Shown: positions 7,756 to 17,004, numbered from the stretch's first letter. The stretch: 64,000 nucleotides of DNA from an uncultured Clostridia bacterium (GCA_946403085.1 CAMIYM010000004.1:124001-188000), one strand, 5' to 3'. Numbers and translations are program-made. Notes: a model not told the origin generated them from the sequence alone.

Positions 7756-9036
7756 ATGAGTATTAGAGTACAAAATAAGCTTAAGCTCATTGCAGCCACG
7801 ACTCTTTCTGCGGCTGTGATGTTGGCGTCTGTTACCGGATGTCAGATCCCTGACCCGACTAATGATACTAAGGACGGAGATACCAGTACGACTGTTACTG
7901 AAGACACTTCAGAGACTATCGAGAAGATCGTTTTCACGGATGAATCCGAGACTACGGAGCCTTCTCCGACTCCCACACCGAAGATCCGTCATATGGATAA
8001 GCCTGAGACAGATACCAAGGCACCTATGTTCCTTAATCTGCCTGAGACTGTAAGTATTAAGGTCGGTAATACCTTTAATATTCAGAAGCACATCGGATAT
8101 ATCGATGACTGCGACAGTGAAGTCGACATAAAGGTCGAAGGTGACGTTGACACATCAACTGTGGGTCAGTATCCAATCACTATTACATTGACTGATGATG
8201 CCGGTAATTCCAAGACAGGTAAGATGACCGTCAAGGTTTATAAACCCAGTAATACTGGCGGCGGTGGCGGAGGCGGCGGATCCACCGGACATACCACATT
8301 GGCTTTCAGCGATTTCAAGGCCAGATATCCTGATAGTGACATCGCTCACGGTATCGATGTATCAAGATATCAGGGTGATATCGATTTTAAAAAGGTCAAG
8401 GCTGCAGGCTGCGAATTCGTTATGCTCAGAGCCATGATCTATAACAATGGTGAACTCGGTAAAGACCGTAAGTTTGAGCAGTACTATAAGGATGCGAAGG
8501 CTGCAGGACTTAAGATCGGTGTTTACTACTATTCGACCGACAGTACGATCCCTATGCTGAAAGAGCACACTGCTGAACTTCTTAAGGCTCTCGAGGGTAA
8601 GGAACTGGATCTTCCGGTCGCTTTTGACTGGGAGAGCTGGTGGAATTTCCAGAAGTATAAGATGAGCATTGTTGATATCAACAATCTGTTCTATGAGTTT
8701 GCTTCCATCATGGATGAGAACGGCTATAAGACGCTCCTTTATTCGAGCAAGTACTATCTTGAGATCATCTGGGAACCTGCAGGTTATGATGTATGGCTTG
8801 CTCATTATGTTAAGCAGACTTCATACTCAGGCGAGTATACGATGTGGCAGACCGGCTCTATCGGAAGGATCAGCGGCTGTTCGGAGGATGTTGATACGAA
8901 TATCCTCTTTAAGAGCAAGTATCCTGAAGTGTTTGGATCAGGCTCAGGAGATAGTCCTTCAGAAGCACCTGCTCCTGATTATGCTTCAGCGGCCGATGAT
9001 TCATTAGGTCAGAATGATGGTGGCTCAGTTGGCTAA
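7756..9036 (+). CDS. Lipoprotein with Ig-like domain and GH25 lysozyme domain
   Basis: This is a probable cell-wall muramidase. The start at 7756 is set by GGAG upstream. It has a lipoprotein signal peptide with lipobox VTGC (about residue 29), a Thr/Ser/acid-rich linker, and an Ig-like or DUF5011-type domain (about 75-165, ITLTDDAGN). A Gly-rich linker (seven consecutive Gly) precedes a GH25 domain from about residue 190 to 395. GH25 active-site acids are present in HGIDVSRYQG and FDWESWW, with YSSKYYL and MWQTGS typical of the family. The Ser/Ala/Asp-rich tail resembles a wall-spanning spacer. Its 3' end overlaps holA by 23 bases. It is probably a surface autolysin rather than a phage lysin, because no phage genes are near. 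Confidence 0.88.
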   Translation: MSIRVQNKLKLIAATTLSAAVMLASVTGCQIPDPTNDTKDGDTSTTVTEDTSETIEKIVFTDESETTEPSPTPTPKIRHMDKPETDTKAPMFLNLPETVSIKVGNTFNIQKHIGYIDDCDSEVDIKVEGDVDTSTVGQYPITITLTDDAGNSKTGKMTVKVYKPSNTGGGGGGGGSTGHTTLAFSDFKARYPDSDIAHGIDVSRYQGDIDFKKVKAAGCEFVMLRAMIYNNGELGKDRKFEQYYKDAKAAGLKIGVYYYSTDSTIPMLKEHTAELLKALEGKELDLPVAFDWESWWNFQKYKMSIVDINNLFYEFASIMDENGYKTLLYSSKYYLEIIWEPAGYDVWLAHYVKQTSYSGEYTMWQTGSIGRISGCSEDVDTNILFKSKYPEVFGSGSGDSPSEAPAPDYASAADDSLGQNDGGSVG

Positions 9037-10069
9037 GCCAAAAGCATTGCCCAAGGGAGTTTTGAATTCCCGCCAGATGCTTGCGAAGATCAATCAGGAG
9101 CCTGATTCGTTAGGTCTTGTTCTTATGTATGGCACCGAGAATTATATGATCGACGGTGCTGTCTCCATGCTTAAGAAGGTCTGCCTCGGTGAAGGCGCCG
9201 AAGACATGGATTATGCGGTCATTGACACCAGAACAGGTGATAAGTTCGATATGGGCAAGCTCGAGGAGCTTATCTCGATGCCGCCGTGGATGTCGCCTAA
9301 GAGACTGGTCGTGGTAAAGCAGTCAGGTCTTCCGGGCAGGGAACTGTCGGACAAGGACCTTGAGATCCTGAAAAATATCCCGTCTTCTGTCGTTGTTGTC
9401 TTTTTCGAGGAGACAGCTGACAGCAGGAAGAAAGCGTTTAAAGCTTTCCAGCAGTACGGAACTGTTGCTGCCATGAGTGGATTTGAGGAAGACGAGCTTG
9501 CAGGCTGGATATCCAAGAGGTTTGCCAAGGATAACATCAGGATAGGCTTTGAAGCTGCTAATTCAATGGCTTCAAGGTGTTCCAATAACATGATGGAGCT
9601 CGTAAATGAGATAAATAAGCTGACGCTTTATTGCCAGGGCAAGGGCTACACAGAAGTCACGCCTGACATTGTAGAGCTTTGCTGTCCGCCTGACCTGAGC
9701 GGCAAGATCTTTGACATCATGGATGCCTGCGGCAGCGGAAATGCCAAGATAGCTCTGGGTACGCTTGATAAGCTTATTGCCAACAAGGAGCCTTTGGCCA
9801 GGATCAGGGTATCTATCGTAAATCACATCAAGGCATTGATCATGGCTAAGGAGGCCGGAAATGCCAATGTGCTCATAGACAGGACCGGAATGAATGACTT
9901 CAGGGCCAGAAAGCTTGTATCACAGGCCAATAATTTCAGCATGAAAGGGCTTATTTCATTGTATCTTGCTGCTTCTGACTCTGACAGTGAGTTTAAGCAC
10001 GGCCTTATTGATGAGCGCTATTCACTCGAGATAATCCTTGTTAAAGCGTCTGCAAAATCAGGCGTTTAA
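9014..10069 (+). CDS. holA: DNA polymerase III subunit delta
   Basis: HolA is the clamp-loader wrench that opens the sliding clamp. The 351-residue protein shows family features: LVLMYGTENYMID near residue 35, the LEELISMPPWMSPKRLVVVK segment that corresponds to the LF/LxxxPFF-type clamp region, FDIMDACGSGN, and the C-terminal INHIKAL-like helical domain ending YSLEIILVKA. It overlaps the GH25 gene by 23 bases; AGGTCAG just upstream can serve as ribosome site. In many Bacillota holA lies near comEC, and here comEC is about 2.5 kb upstream, so the GH25 and array-plus-nuclease genes look like later insertions between them. That insertion idea is an inference. Confidence 0.85.
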   Translation: MMVAQLAKPKALPKGVLNSRQMLAKINQEPDSLGLVLMYGTENYMIDGAVSMLKKVCLGEGAEDMDYAVIDTRTGDKFDMGKLEELISMPPWMSPKRLVVVKQSGLPGRELSDKDLEILKNIPSSVVVVFFEETADSRKKAFKAFQQYGTVAAMSGFEEDELAGWISKRFAKDNIRIGFEAANSMASRCSNNMMELVNEINKLTLYCQGKGYTEVTPDIVELCCPPDLSGKIFDIMDACGSGNAKIALGTLDKLIANKEPLARIRVSIVNHIKALIMAKEAGNANVLIDRTGMNDFRARKLVSQANNFSMKGLISLYLAASDSDSEFKHGLIDERYSLEIILVKASAKSGV

Positions 10070-10107
10070 CAGGTAAGATTTCATTATTTTTTTCCTCATT
10101 AACCGAT

Positions 10108-10136
10108 TTGACGTTATGGGCCTTATGTCTTAAAAT
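10108..10136 (+). promoter_or_regulatory. Sigma-A type promoter for icd
   Basis: TTGACG (10108-10113) and TAAAAT (10131-10136) are separated by 17 bp, a near-consensus vegetative promoter 33 bases before the icd start. Confidence 0.75.
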
Positions 10137-10168
10137 CTTCTAGTATTATTTATATGAATGGAGATCTT

Positions 10169-11365
10169 ATGGCTAAGATTCAGATGAAGACCCCGCTTGT
10201 AGAGATGGACGGGGATGAGATGACAAGAATTATCTGGCAGCAGATAAAGGACATCGTAATTCTGCCTTTTGTTGATTTGAAGACTGAGTATTTCGATCTT
10301 GGTCTCAAGCACAGAGATGAGACAGCAGATCAGGTTACTATCGATGCTGCGAACAGGACAAATGAGTTAGGTGTTGCCGTTAAGTGCGCTACTATCACAC
10401 CTAATGCCCAGAGAATGGAAGAGTACAACCTCCATACGATGTGGAAGAGCCCTAACGGAACGATCAGAGCTATCCTCGACGGTACCGTTTTCAGAGCACC
10501 TATCCTTGTAAAGGGCATCAGACCTTTCGTTTCCTGCTGGGAAAAGCCTATCACTATTGCAAGACATGCTTATGGTGATGTTTACAGGGACACAGAGTTC
10601 CTGGTGGACGGTCCTGCAAGAGCGGATCTTGTTCTCACATATCCTGACGGAAGACAGGAGAGCCAGACGATCTTTGAATATAAGGATTCCGGTGTCGTTC
10701 AGGGACTTTACAATACAGACAAGTCCATTTCCGCATTTGCTACATCTTGCTTCCAGTATGCTTTGGATACCAAGCAGGATCTGTGGTTTGCCACAAAAGA
10801 TACTATTTCCAAGAAGTACGACGGACGTTTCAAGGAGATCTTCCAGAACATCTACGATACTCAGTTCAAGGAAAAGTATGAGGCTGCAGGCATCACATAT
10901 TTCTATACTCTGATCGATGACGCCGTAGCAAGAGTTATGCGTTCTTCAGGCGGTTTCGTCTGGGCGCTTAAGAATTACGACGGCGACGTTATGAGCGACA
11001 TGCTCGCTTCAGCTTGCGGTTCACTTGCCATGATGACATCCGTTCTTGTCTCACCTAAGGGCGTTTACGAGTACGAGGCAGCTCACGGCACAGTTACACG
11101 TCACTACTATAGACACCTTAAGGGTGAGCAGACATCTACTAACCCTATGGCTACACTTTTCGCATGGTCAGGTGCGCTCAGAAAGAGAGCACAGCTTGAT
11201 AACCTTCCTGAGCTTGAGGCTTTTGCCGATAAGATCGAGCAGGCTTCTATCAAGACGATCGAAGAGGGAACGATCACGGGAGACCTCAATAATCTCCTTG
11301 ATAATGAGAACAAGAAGACAGTTACTACTGAGGAATTCCTCAAGGCTGTAGCTGCTAAGCTTTAA
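10169..11365 (+). CDS. icd: NADP-dependent isocitrate dehydrogenase (eukaryotic-like type)
   Basis: The enzyme oxidatively decarboxylates isocitrate to 2-oxoglutarate, supplying glutamate precursors and NADPH. The start at 10169 (MAKIQMKTPLVEMDGDEMTR) has GGAG five bases upstream; an ATG five codons earlier is less likely. The 398-residue length and motifs WKSPNGTIRAILDGTVFR, IARHAYGDVYR, DDAVARVMRSSGG, NYDGDVMSD and the coenzyme-site EAAHGTVTRHYY match the dimeric eukaryotic-like IDH subfamily rather than the E. coli type. It has its own promoter and is followed after 18 bases by the SEC-C gene, with the same codon bias. No other TCA gene is near. Confidence 0.94.
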   Translation: MAKIQMKTPLVEMDGDEMTRIIWQQIKDIVILPFVDLKTEYFDLGLKHRDETADQVTIDAANRTNELGVAVKCATITPNAQRMEEYNLHTMWKSPNGTIRAILDGTVFRAPILVKGIRPFVSCWEKPITIARHAYGDVYRDTEFLVDGPARADLVLTYPDGRQESQTIFEYKDSGVVQGLYNTDKSISAFATSCFQYALDTKQDLWFATKDTISKKYDGRFKEIFQNIYDTQFKEKYEAAGITYFYTLIDDAVARVMRSSGGFVWALKNYDGDVMSDMLASACGSLAMMTSVLVSPKGVYEYEAAHGTVTRHYYRHLKGEQTSTNPMATLFAWSGALRKRAQLDNLPELEAFADKIEQASIKTIEEGTITGDLNNLLDNENKKTVTTEEFLKAVAAKL

Positions 11366-11383
11366 TATTGGAGGATTACGACA

Positions 11384-11908
11384 ATGAGTTATTACAAGAC
11401 ATGGATGGATAAGTCCGAAGATGCTTCCAACAGACAGGAATACATGGAATACATCAACCGCTACTATGCTCTCGAGAAGGTTGCTTACGAGAAGATCCTC
11501 GGAGCTTATCCTAACAACGAGGAATTCTTGAACGGCACAGCTGCTGAGCTTGCTAAGAAGCTTGAGTTCCCTAAGGATGCTATGGATGTATTCGTAGGTT
11601 TCATCGACGGTATCAAGTCAAGCCTTACAAATGGCGATGATATCGATCTTGAAGCTATCGATGACAACTATGAGCTCAAGCTCGTTATCGATTACGAGAA
11701 GCTTTACTACAATATGCGTGATGCAAAGGCTGACTGGCTTTTCGGCATCAAGGCATGGAAGGATATCCTTTCTGAAGATAAGAGAAACGAGATCACACGT
11801 GAATACCGTGAGAGTAATATGGCTCACTCCGAGCATATCGGACGTAATGATCCGTGCCCTTGCGGTTCAGGTAAGAAGTATAAGAACTGCTGCGGTAAGA
11901 AGGGCTGA
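11384..11908 (+). CDS. Small SEC-C motif protein
   Basis: The 174-residue protein is mostly acidic and helical, and ends in a SEC-C zinc-binding tail ([14 protein letters not shown]). That tail is nearly identical to the end of the SecA encoded at 28.7 kb. In SecA the motif binds Zn and contacts SecB or ribosomes; stand-alone SEC-C proteins are of mostly unknown function. Residues 1-150 (tetratrico-like helices, [16 protein letters not shown]) show no family I can name. It has a GGAGG ribosome site and follows icd by 18 bases. It may assist translation or secretion; that is a guess from the motif. Confidence 0.8.
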   Translation: MSYYKTWMDKSEDASNRQEYMEYINRYYALEKVAYEKILGAYPNNEEFLNGTAAELAKKLEFPKDAMDVFVGFIDGIKSSLTNGDDIDLEAIDDNYELKLVIDYEKLYYNMRDAKADWLFGIKAWKDILSEDKRNEITREYRESNMAHSEHIGRNDPCPCGSGKKYKNCCGKKG

Positions 11909-11935
11909 TCCTTCTGATCAGACAGGGGAATAGTC

Positions 11936-12814
11936 TTGAAAAAACTGTTGAAAACGAAATGGTTCATTGCACTTGTTGTCTTGCTCGTCTTGGCAGCATT
12001 TGCAATTTTGAGCCTGATTCCGGGAAGTCCAATCAAGAATCTGCTTAGACCGGTCCAGCTTGTCGGATCACCTGCGCAGTCAATCGTTAAGAGCGCCGGT
12101 GATACGATAACCGATTTCTGGTCTGCTATTACTGATGGTATTGCTATCAGAGAAGAGAATAAAGCTCTTAAAGAGCAGATCGCTGACTTAAGATATCATC
12201 TTACTCAGAACGAGGAAGCTGCACTCAGATACGAGGAGCTTAAGGAAGCGCTTCATATTAAGGATACGTTCAGCAACTACGTAATCTATGGTGCTTCCAT
12301 TCTTTCGAGAGAATCAGATGAGTGGTTCTCCACGATCAGGCTTAATGCCGGTACTGCTGACGGCATCGTTCTTCAGCCCGGTCACTCTTATCCGGTTCTT
12401 GATGTTGAGATGAACCTTGTCGGCCGTGTTATCGAGACTTCTGACACAGAATCCAGAGTCCTTCCGCTCCTTCATGAAGGTTTTGCCGTAGCAGGCAAGG
12501 TAAATGAGGTTAACGGTGCGACATTCATGGTTACCGGTGATGCTGAGCTTAAGCGAAAAGGCCTTTGCCTCGTAAAGGATATCGACGCTGATGTCCGTCT
12601 TGAACCCGGCATGGAGATCGTTACTTCAGGTGAAGGCGGTCTTTTCCCTGAAGGTATTCCGATCGGAGTTATTGAGTCAGTCGATAATTCCAATCCGCTT
12701 GAGATCACAGCAACTTTAAGACCTTATTCCCAGATCGGCAAACTTGAAGACGTGTTCATCATGATCCCTTATGTAGAACCTTCTGATGAGACAGCACAGA
12801 CAACTGTCGGATAA
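11936..12814 (+). CDS. mreC: Rod shape-determining protein MreC
   Basis: MreC is a bitopic scaffold of the elongation machinery, linking MreB, MreD, RodA and PBP2. The 292-residue product has one N-terminal membrane helix (about 9-28), a coiled coil (about 70-105, EENKALKEQIADLRYHL), and the MreC beta-domains (about 115-280), with the typical DVEMNLVGRVIET and SGEGGLFPEGIPIGVI blocks. The start codon is TTG at 11936, preceded by AGGGGAA. It opens the mreC-mreD-PBP2 operon; mreD begins 9 bases after its stop codon. MreB is not encoded in the window. Confidence 0.92.
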   Translation: MKKLLKTKWFIALVVLLVLAAFAILSLIPGSPIKNLLRPVQLVGSPAQSIVKSAGDTITDFWSAITDGIAIREENKALKEQIADLRYHLTQNEEAALRYEELKEALHIKDTFSNYVIYGASILSRESDEWFSTIRLNAGTADGIVLQPGHSYPVLDVEMNLVGRVIETSDTESRVLPLLHEGFAVAGKVNEVNGATFMVTGDAELKRKGLCLVKDIDADVRLEPGMEIVTSGEGGLFPEGIPIGVIESVDNSNPLEITATLRPYSQIGKLEDVFIMIPYVEPSDETAQTTVG

Positions 12815-12823
12815 GATATTTTC

Positions 12824-13459
12824 ATGCGCATCATCAACGAGAATACAAAGAGCAGAGCAAGAAAGGTGATCGTTTATACGATCTATATTTTCCTGCTTTC
12901 CACTTTGCAGGTTTCATTCCCTGATGCGTTCAGCTTTGCCGGTCAGACAGCTGACCTGATGTTTGTATTTGTAGTTCTTTCAGGCTATTTTAATGGTTTC
13001 TGGGATGGAGCTGTTGTCGGCTTTATCTGCGGACTTTTAAGAGATGTATTCTCTCCTCCGGCCGTTGTGGGCCTTGACGGGGAAGTAAGGGTGACTGCCT
13101 TTATCGGTGCCTTCACGCTCTTTGCTGCCGGCATCACAGGCGCATCTTTCTTTACCAAGAGAATGCACAGGAACATTCCGTTCTCAGTTGTAGCGGTAAT
13201 GTTTGTTACTTTCTGTTATAAGGTAGCAGGATATGTCCTTATTTTCGGATGGAGCTCGATTTCAGGCATTAACATGAATTTCTATAATCCTGTTGCGGCT
13301 TTTGTCTATTCATTCCTGCCGCAGCTCCTTCTTAATACGGTCACGGCGATCCCCTTGATCGTACTAATAAGGTTTTTGGGTCCTGTATCTTTCAGGAATA
13401 CGAAGCGAAAAGACGATGTTATCAGTGATAGTGGTGAAGGCACATGGCTAGGAATCTGA
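12824..13459 (+). CDS. mreD: Rod shape-determining protein MreD
   Basis: The 211-residue polytopic membrane protein lies between mreC and the PBP2 gene, and overlaps the latter by 16 bases. It has five to six hydrophobic segments. The LLSTLQVSFPDAFSF start and the FVVLSGYFNGFWDGAVVGFICGLLRDVFSP block are typical of MreD. The PTA/GLDGEVRVTAFIGAF region forms the conserved middle loop. It is expected to act in the elongasome membrane complex. Identity rests on gene order plus these motifs, since MreD is weakly conserved. Confidence 0.88.
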   Translation: MRIINENTKSRARKVIVYTIYIFLLSTLQVSFPDAFSFAGQTADLMFVFVVLSGYFNGFWDGAVVGFICGLLRDVFSPPAVVGLDGEVRVTAFIGAFTLFAAGITGASFFTKRMHRNIPFSVVAVMFVTFCYKVAGYVLIFGWSSISGINMNFYNPVAAFVYSFLPQLLLNTVTAIPLIVLIRFLGPVSFRNTKRKDDVISDSGEGTWLGI

Positions 13460-15768
13460 CAGAAGACTACGGTGCATTTGATAATAATGCGGAAAGAGGC
13501 GGAAGGGCTGACACAGCGTCGTTTCTTAAGCGTGTCTATCAGTTCCTCATAAACAGATATCTTGTTTTGGCATTAGGTTTTATTGCCTTTGGTATTGCCA
13601 TTTTCATTACTACTACGCAGCTTCAGTTCTCCGGTTACCAGAAGACATTGTCTGAGAGTACTTCGGGTGTTGTAAGGCAGTATGTCTCACAGGCTCCGAG
13701 AGGTGATATCTATGACAGCAGGGGAGTGCTTCTTGCATCTTCAAATGAGTACAACAGCGTAATGATAGCTAATGCTTATCTTGATGATGCTGCTCTTAAT
13801 TCCCTGTGTCTTGAACTCAGTTATCTTTTCGATCAGTATCACTGTATTGAAGTTGCTGATCTTGACCAGTATTTTGTTCTCGATCCTAAGGCGAGATTTG
13901 TTAAGGAAGAGAAGAAGATCAGGCTCTGGCAGTCAGACTCCAACCTCTTTGATCTCAAGGACTATGCTTCAGGCGTTATCGTTACGTTCTCTGATGACTA
14001 TGTAAAGACAGACCCGAATGTATTCTTCCTTTATTTAAGACGTAAATTCAATATCGATAATAATTACACCATTGAAGAAGCCTACAGGATCATGAGGATC
14101 AGATATCAGATCTTTACTGATAACTGGGCTTTCATCAAGGGTACGCCGGTTAAGATCGCTACTGATGTTCCTGACGAGCTCATCAAGATCTTCGAAGAGC
14201 AGAATTACCATTACATGGGCATTGTGGCAGGCAAGGAATATGCGAGAACGTATTCTCCGGAAGCTCTATATGCAAGCCACGTGTTAGGTTATGTAGGAAA
14301 GATATCCACTGTCACATATCAGGATCTCCGTAATTTCGGCTATACGAGTGACGACTATGTAGGAAAGGCCGGTGTTGAGGCGCAGATGGAAAGATATCTG
14401 CACGGAAGCAGCGGTATAACGCCTTACAGCATTTGGACGATGAATGGCGAGAACAGCCTTTTCGTACCAAGAAGTTACGGTTCTGCACCTGAAGAGGGCG
14501 CTACAGTTTACCTTACTATCGATTCTCACGTTCAGGAAGTAGGAATCCAGGCTCTCAAGGAGTACATCCAGGAAGAAAAAGCCAATGATATTTCAGGATT
14601 CAAAACGGCATCTGCGGGCGCGTTCGTTATGATGAACGTAAACACCGGTGCTGTTGTTGCCATGGGTTCTTATCCGAACTATGACCCTAATGACTTTATC
14701 CTCGCCAATTACGGCGACGAGCAGGCAAAGGAACAGGTAAAGTACTATCTTGGTATCGATAAGTATCAGGATATCACTGCAGGTGACCTTCCTTTGTGGA
14801 ACCGTGCGATCATGTCAATGTATGCGCCGGGTTCGACATTTAAGCCCTGTACGGCTCTCGCAGCTCTCGAAAACGGGGACATCACGCCTACAAAGAACAA
14901 CATCGTATGTGTCAGTCCTTATGACGTTGACGGATGGATCTTTAAGTGCCTCGAGTTCCCTAAGTCAGGACACGGCGGTCTTTCTCTTAACGATGCGATG
15001 GCACAGTCCTGCAATATCTACTTCATGATCCTCGGAATCAGGACTGGTATCGATAATATCTCGGCAATGGCCAACAGATTCGGATTAGGCGTTAAGTCCG
15101 GAATCGATCTCCCGGGTGAGATCTCAGGCGTCATGTCCAGCCGTGAGAATAAGAGACTTACACGTCAGTCTATCTACGATAAGACATGGTTCCCGTCCAA
15201 TACCGCACAGGCTTCCATCGGCCAGTTCGATAACTGCTTTACGATCCTTCAGCTTTGCAGATATACATGCGGAATCGCGACAAACAAGCTCTGCACGCCT
15301 TATGTTATCGACAAAGTAGTAGCAGGTGACGGCTCTATCCTGTATCAGGGTCAGACGGAATCTGTTGATATCGGAATCTCTGAACCAAGTATTGAGGCCG
15401 TAAGAACAGCGATGAGATGCGCTGCTACAGGTACTTACAGATGGGGTTCCACGATCGGTACGACATTTGCCAACTATCCGATCGAGATGGTATGTAAGAC
15501 CGGTACGGCTGAGACTGGATTCGAGGATTCACGTAAGGAGTATTCGAACGGTCTGTTCATCTGCTATGCGCCTAAGAATAAGCCGGAAGTTGCTTTGGCT
15601 CTCGTTGTAGAGAAAGGTAAGTGGGGATCTGCATCAGTTGGTATCGCCAAGAAGATCATGGCTGCTTATTTTAATAAATCGATTAATACTTCAAAAACAA
15701 CAACTATTTCTAATCCGATCATCGGTGACTATATTCCGTCGGTCAACAACAATAACCGCCGCGGTTAA
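13444..15768 (+). CDS. mrdA: Penicillin-binding protein 2 (elongasome transpeptidase)
   Basis: This class B PBP crosslinks peptidoglycan during cell elongation. It has 774 residues, with one membrane helix near 36-60, a pedestal domain with RGDIYDSRGVLLA, and the C-terminal transpeptidase domain. Active-site motifs are visible: STFK (Ser464 nucleophile, Lys467), SCN (522-524) and KTG (685-687). A low-complexity N- and S-rich tail ends the protein. The mreC-mreD-PBP2 order supports mrdA/pbpA rather than a sporulation PBP (spoVD) or division FtsI; no PASTA repeats are seen. The pedestal carries an extended insertion (about residues 125-250), longer than in model PBP2s. Ribosome site and start are within the end of mreD. 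Confidence 0.9.
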   Translation: MARNLTEDYGAFDNNAERGGRADTASFLKRVYQFLINRYLVLALGFIAFGIAIFITTTQLQFSGYQKTLSESTSGVVRQYVSQAPRGDIYDSRGVLLASSNEYNSVMIANAYLDDAALNSLCLELSYLFDQYHCIEVADLDQYFVLDPKARFVKEEKKIRLWQSDSNLFDLKDYASGVIVTFSDDYVKTDPNVFFLYLRRKFNIDNNYTIEEAYRIMRIRYQIFTDNWAFIKGTPVKIATDVPDELIKIFEEQNYHYMGIVAGKEYARTYSPEALYASHVLGYVGKISTVTYQDLRNFGYTSDDYVGKAGVEAQMERYLHGSSGITPYSIWTMNGENSLFVPRSYGSAPEEGATVYLTIDSHVQEVGIQALKEYIQEEKANDISGFKTASAGAFVMMNVNTGAVVAMGSYPNYDPNDFILANYGDEQAKEQVKYYLGIDKYQDITAGDLPLWNRAIMSMYAPGSTFKPCTALAALENGDITPTKNNIVCVSPYDVDGWIFKCLEFPKSGHGGLSLNDAMAQSCNIYFMILGIRTGIDNISAMANRFGLGVKSGIDLPGEISGVMSSRENKRLTRQSIYDKTWFPSNTAQASIGQFDNCFTILQLCRYTCGIATNKLCTPYVIDKVVAGDGSILYQGQTESVDIGISEPSIEAVRTAMRCAATGTYRWGSTIGTTFANYPIEMVCKTGTAETGFEDSRKEYSNGLFICYAPKNKPEVALALVVEKGKWGSASVGIAKKIMAAYFNKSINTSKTTTISNPIIGDYIPSVNNNNRRG

Positions 15769-15842
15769 TAGGTAATGGCGGGTTCATCCTGCCTGTTGTC
15801 AAATAATCAATTTTCGGATTGTTGATTTGTAATAAAGACTAG

Positions 15843-15871
15843 TTGCTCAAAAATGCATTTTACTGTACAAT
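15843..15871 (+). promoter_or_regulatory. Promoter overlapped by an AAAATGCATTTT palindrome
   Basis: TTGCTC (15843-15848) and TACAAT (15866-15871) are 17 bp apart. The spacer holds the perfect palindrome AAAATGCATTTT (15850-15861). An 18/19 identical copy of TTGCTC plus palindrome occurs at 52690-52708. A repressor-type operator is plausible. Confidence 0.6.
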
Positions 15872-15903
15872 CTGTATAGTTTCGCTTTAATGGGAGAATT
15901 TGG

Positions 15904-16296
15904 ATGAAGATTGTTTTGATGGCTGACAACAGAAAGACCGAGCTTCTGGTCAACTTCTGCATTGCCTACAAGCCTTTGCTTGAGAAACATCAGCTCATCT
16001 CTGTTTATAACACTGCTAAGCTCTTGAAGTCTGCTGCGGATCTTGAAGTGTCCGGACTTTCAGTTGACTATTCGAGCGGCTTTGAGCAGCTTGCTTCCAG
16101 AGCTGAATATAACGGCATTGACTGCGTTATTTATTTGAGGGACGGTCACCAGGTTGGCGAGTCCAATCCTTTTGAGCTTTTGGACGTTTGTGATCAGAAC
16201 ACGATCCCTTATGCGACCAATATCGCTTCTGCAGAGATCCTCGTTACCGCGATCGACAGCGGTGCTCTTGATTACCGCGAATGGACTGCAGGCTGA
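15904..16296 (+). CDS. Methylglyoxal synthase-like fold protein, probably not a synthase
   Basis: The 130-residue protein aligns over its length with MgsA (KIVLMADNRKTELLV start, GIDCVIYLRDG core, NTIPYATNIASAEIL end). In MgsA the dihydroxyacetone phosphate elimination needs Asp71 in the GGDQQ motif, the phosphate-site TGTTG loop and His98. Here the first reads SGFEQ (Asp replaced by Phe), the second VYNTA, and the His98 position is Gly. The Asp of the RD motif and the early Lys remain. The MGS-like fold is therefore secure but methylglyoxal synthase activity is unlikely; it may bind a phosphorylated ligand. A GGGAG ribosome site precedes it, and its 3' end overlaps the next gene by 16 bases, so the two are coupled. 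Confidence 0.72.
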   Translation: MKIVLMADNRKTELLVNFCIAYKPLLEKHQLISVYNTAKLLKSAADLEVSGLSVDYSSGFEQLASRAEYNGIDCVIYLRDGHQVGESNPFELLDVCDQNTIPYATNIASAEILVTAIDSGALDYREWTAG

Positions 16297-16940
16297 TAAC
16301 AGTCCCTTTAGGACCCCTTGAATCTAATATGTATATCGTCACCGGTCCTGCCGGTGCTTTTATTGTTGATCCTTCCGTATCTCCTAAGAAGGCTGAAGAG
16401 TTCTGCTCTATTCATGGGCTTTCTACAGGTGAATCAGATGTGAAAGGATTGCTTCTGACTCATGGCCACCACGATCACATCAAATACATAGATGAGTGGA
16501 TGGCGGCTTATCCTGATGCAAATGTATTCTTCAGCAGCAATGATAAGGAACTTTTGGGCAACGGCTTCATGAACTGCTCCTATATGGAAGGTTCTGAGAC
16601 CCTTTATTCTTTTAAGTTCACCAATGTTGCCGGCATGTACGGTATGAACATCATCAAGGAAGCTGGCTTTGAGATCAAAGTCTTTGAGACTCCCGGTCAT
16701 ACAATGGGAAGCGTTTGTTACCTTGTCTCAACAGGGGATGAGGATATGCTCTTTACAGGAGATACTGTATTTGCAGGTTCAGTCGGCCGTACTGATATGC
16801 CTGGCGGCAACTCAAAGGAACTCATGAATTCTGTTAAAAGGATAAGTAAGTTTCCTCCGGAACTTAAGATCTATCCCGGTCATGGTCCCGCTTCTTCTAT
16901 AGGCAACGAGATCAGGTTCAATCCTTTTTTCGAGATTTAA
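16281..16940 (+). CDS. Metallo-beta-lactamase-fold hydrolase (glyoxalase II-like)
   Basis: The 219-residue protein contains the binuclear metal motif THGHHDH (about residues 60-66), a later ETPGHTMGS His, FTGDTVF Asp and YPGHG His. This is the complete ligand set of the hydroxyacylglutathione-hydrolase/YcbL branch. It likely hydrolyses a thioester; the substrate is unknown, because this lineage need not have glutathione. Translational overlap with the methylglyoxal-synthase-like gene is suggestive of a shared electrophile-related task, but the upstream protein looks catalytically changed, so this remains an inference. There is no clear ribosome site, consistent with coupling. Confidence 0.85.
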   Translation: MDCRLITVPLGPLESNMYIVTGPAGAFIVDPSVSPKKAEEFCSIHGLSTGESDVKGLLLTHGHHDHIKYIDEWMAAYPDANVFFSSNDKELLGNGFMNCSYMEGSETLYSFKFTNVAGMYGMNIIKEAGFEIKVFETPGHTMGSVCYLVSTGDEDMLFTGDTVFAGSVGRTDMPGGNSKELMNSVKRISKFPPELKIYPGHGPASSIGNEIRFNPFFEI

Positions 16941-16968
16941 GTAAAATCCCTCTATCATTGGGGTTTGC

Positions 16969-16998
16969 TTGACTTTCCAATGGTTATATATGTAAAAT
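16969..16998 (+). promoter_or_regulatory. Promoter for the pheST T-box transcript
   Basis: TTGACT (16969-16974) and TAAAAT (16993-16998) are 18 bp apart, directly upstream of the T-box leader. Confidence 0.65.
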
Positions 16999-17004
16999 AG
17001 GCTC

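Noticed and set aside
15904..16296. Calling this gene mgsA
   Set aside because: Catalytic Asp, phosphate loop and substrate His positions of methylglyoxal synthase are not conserved.
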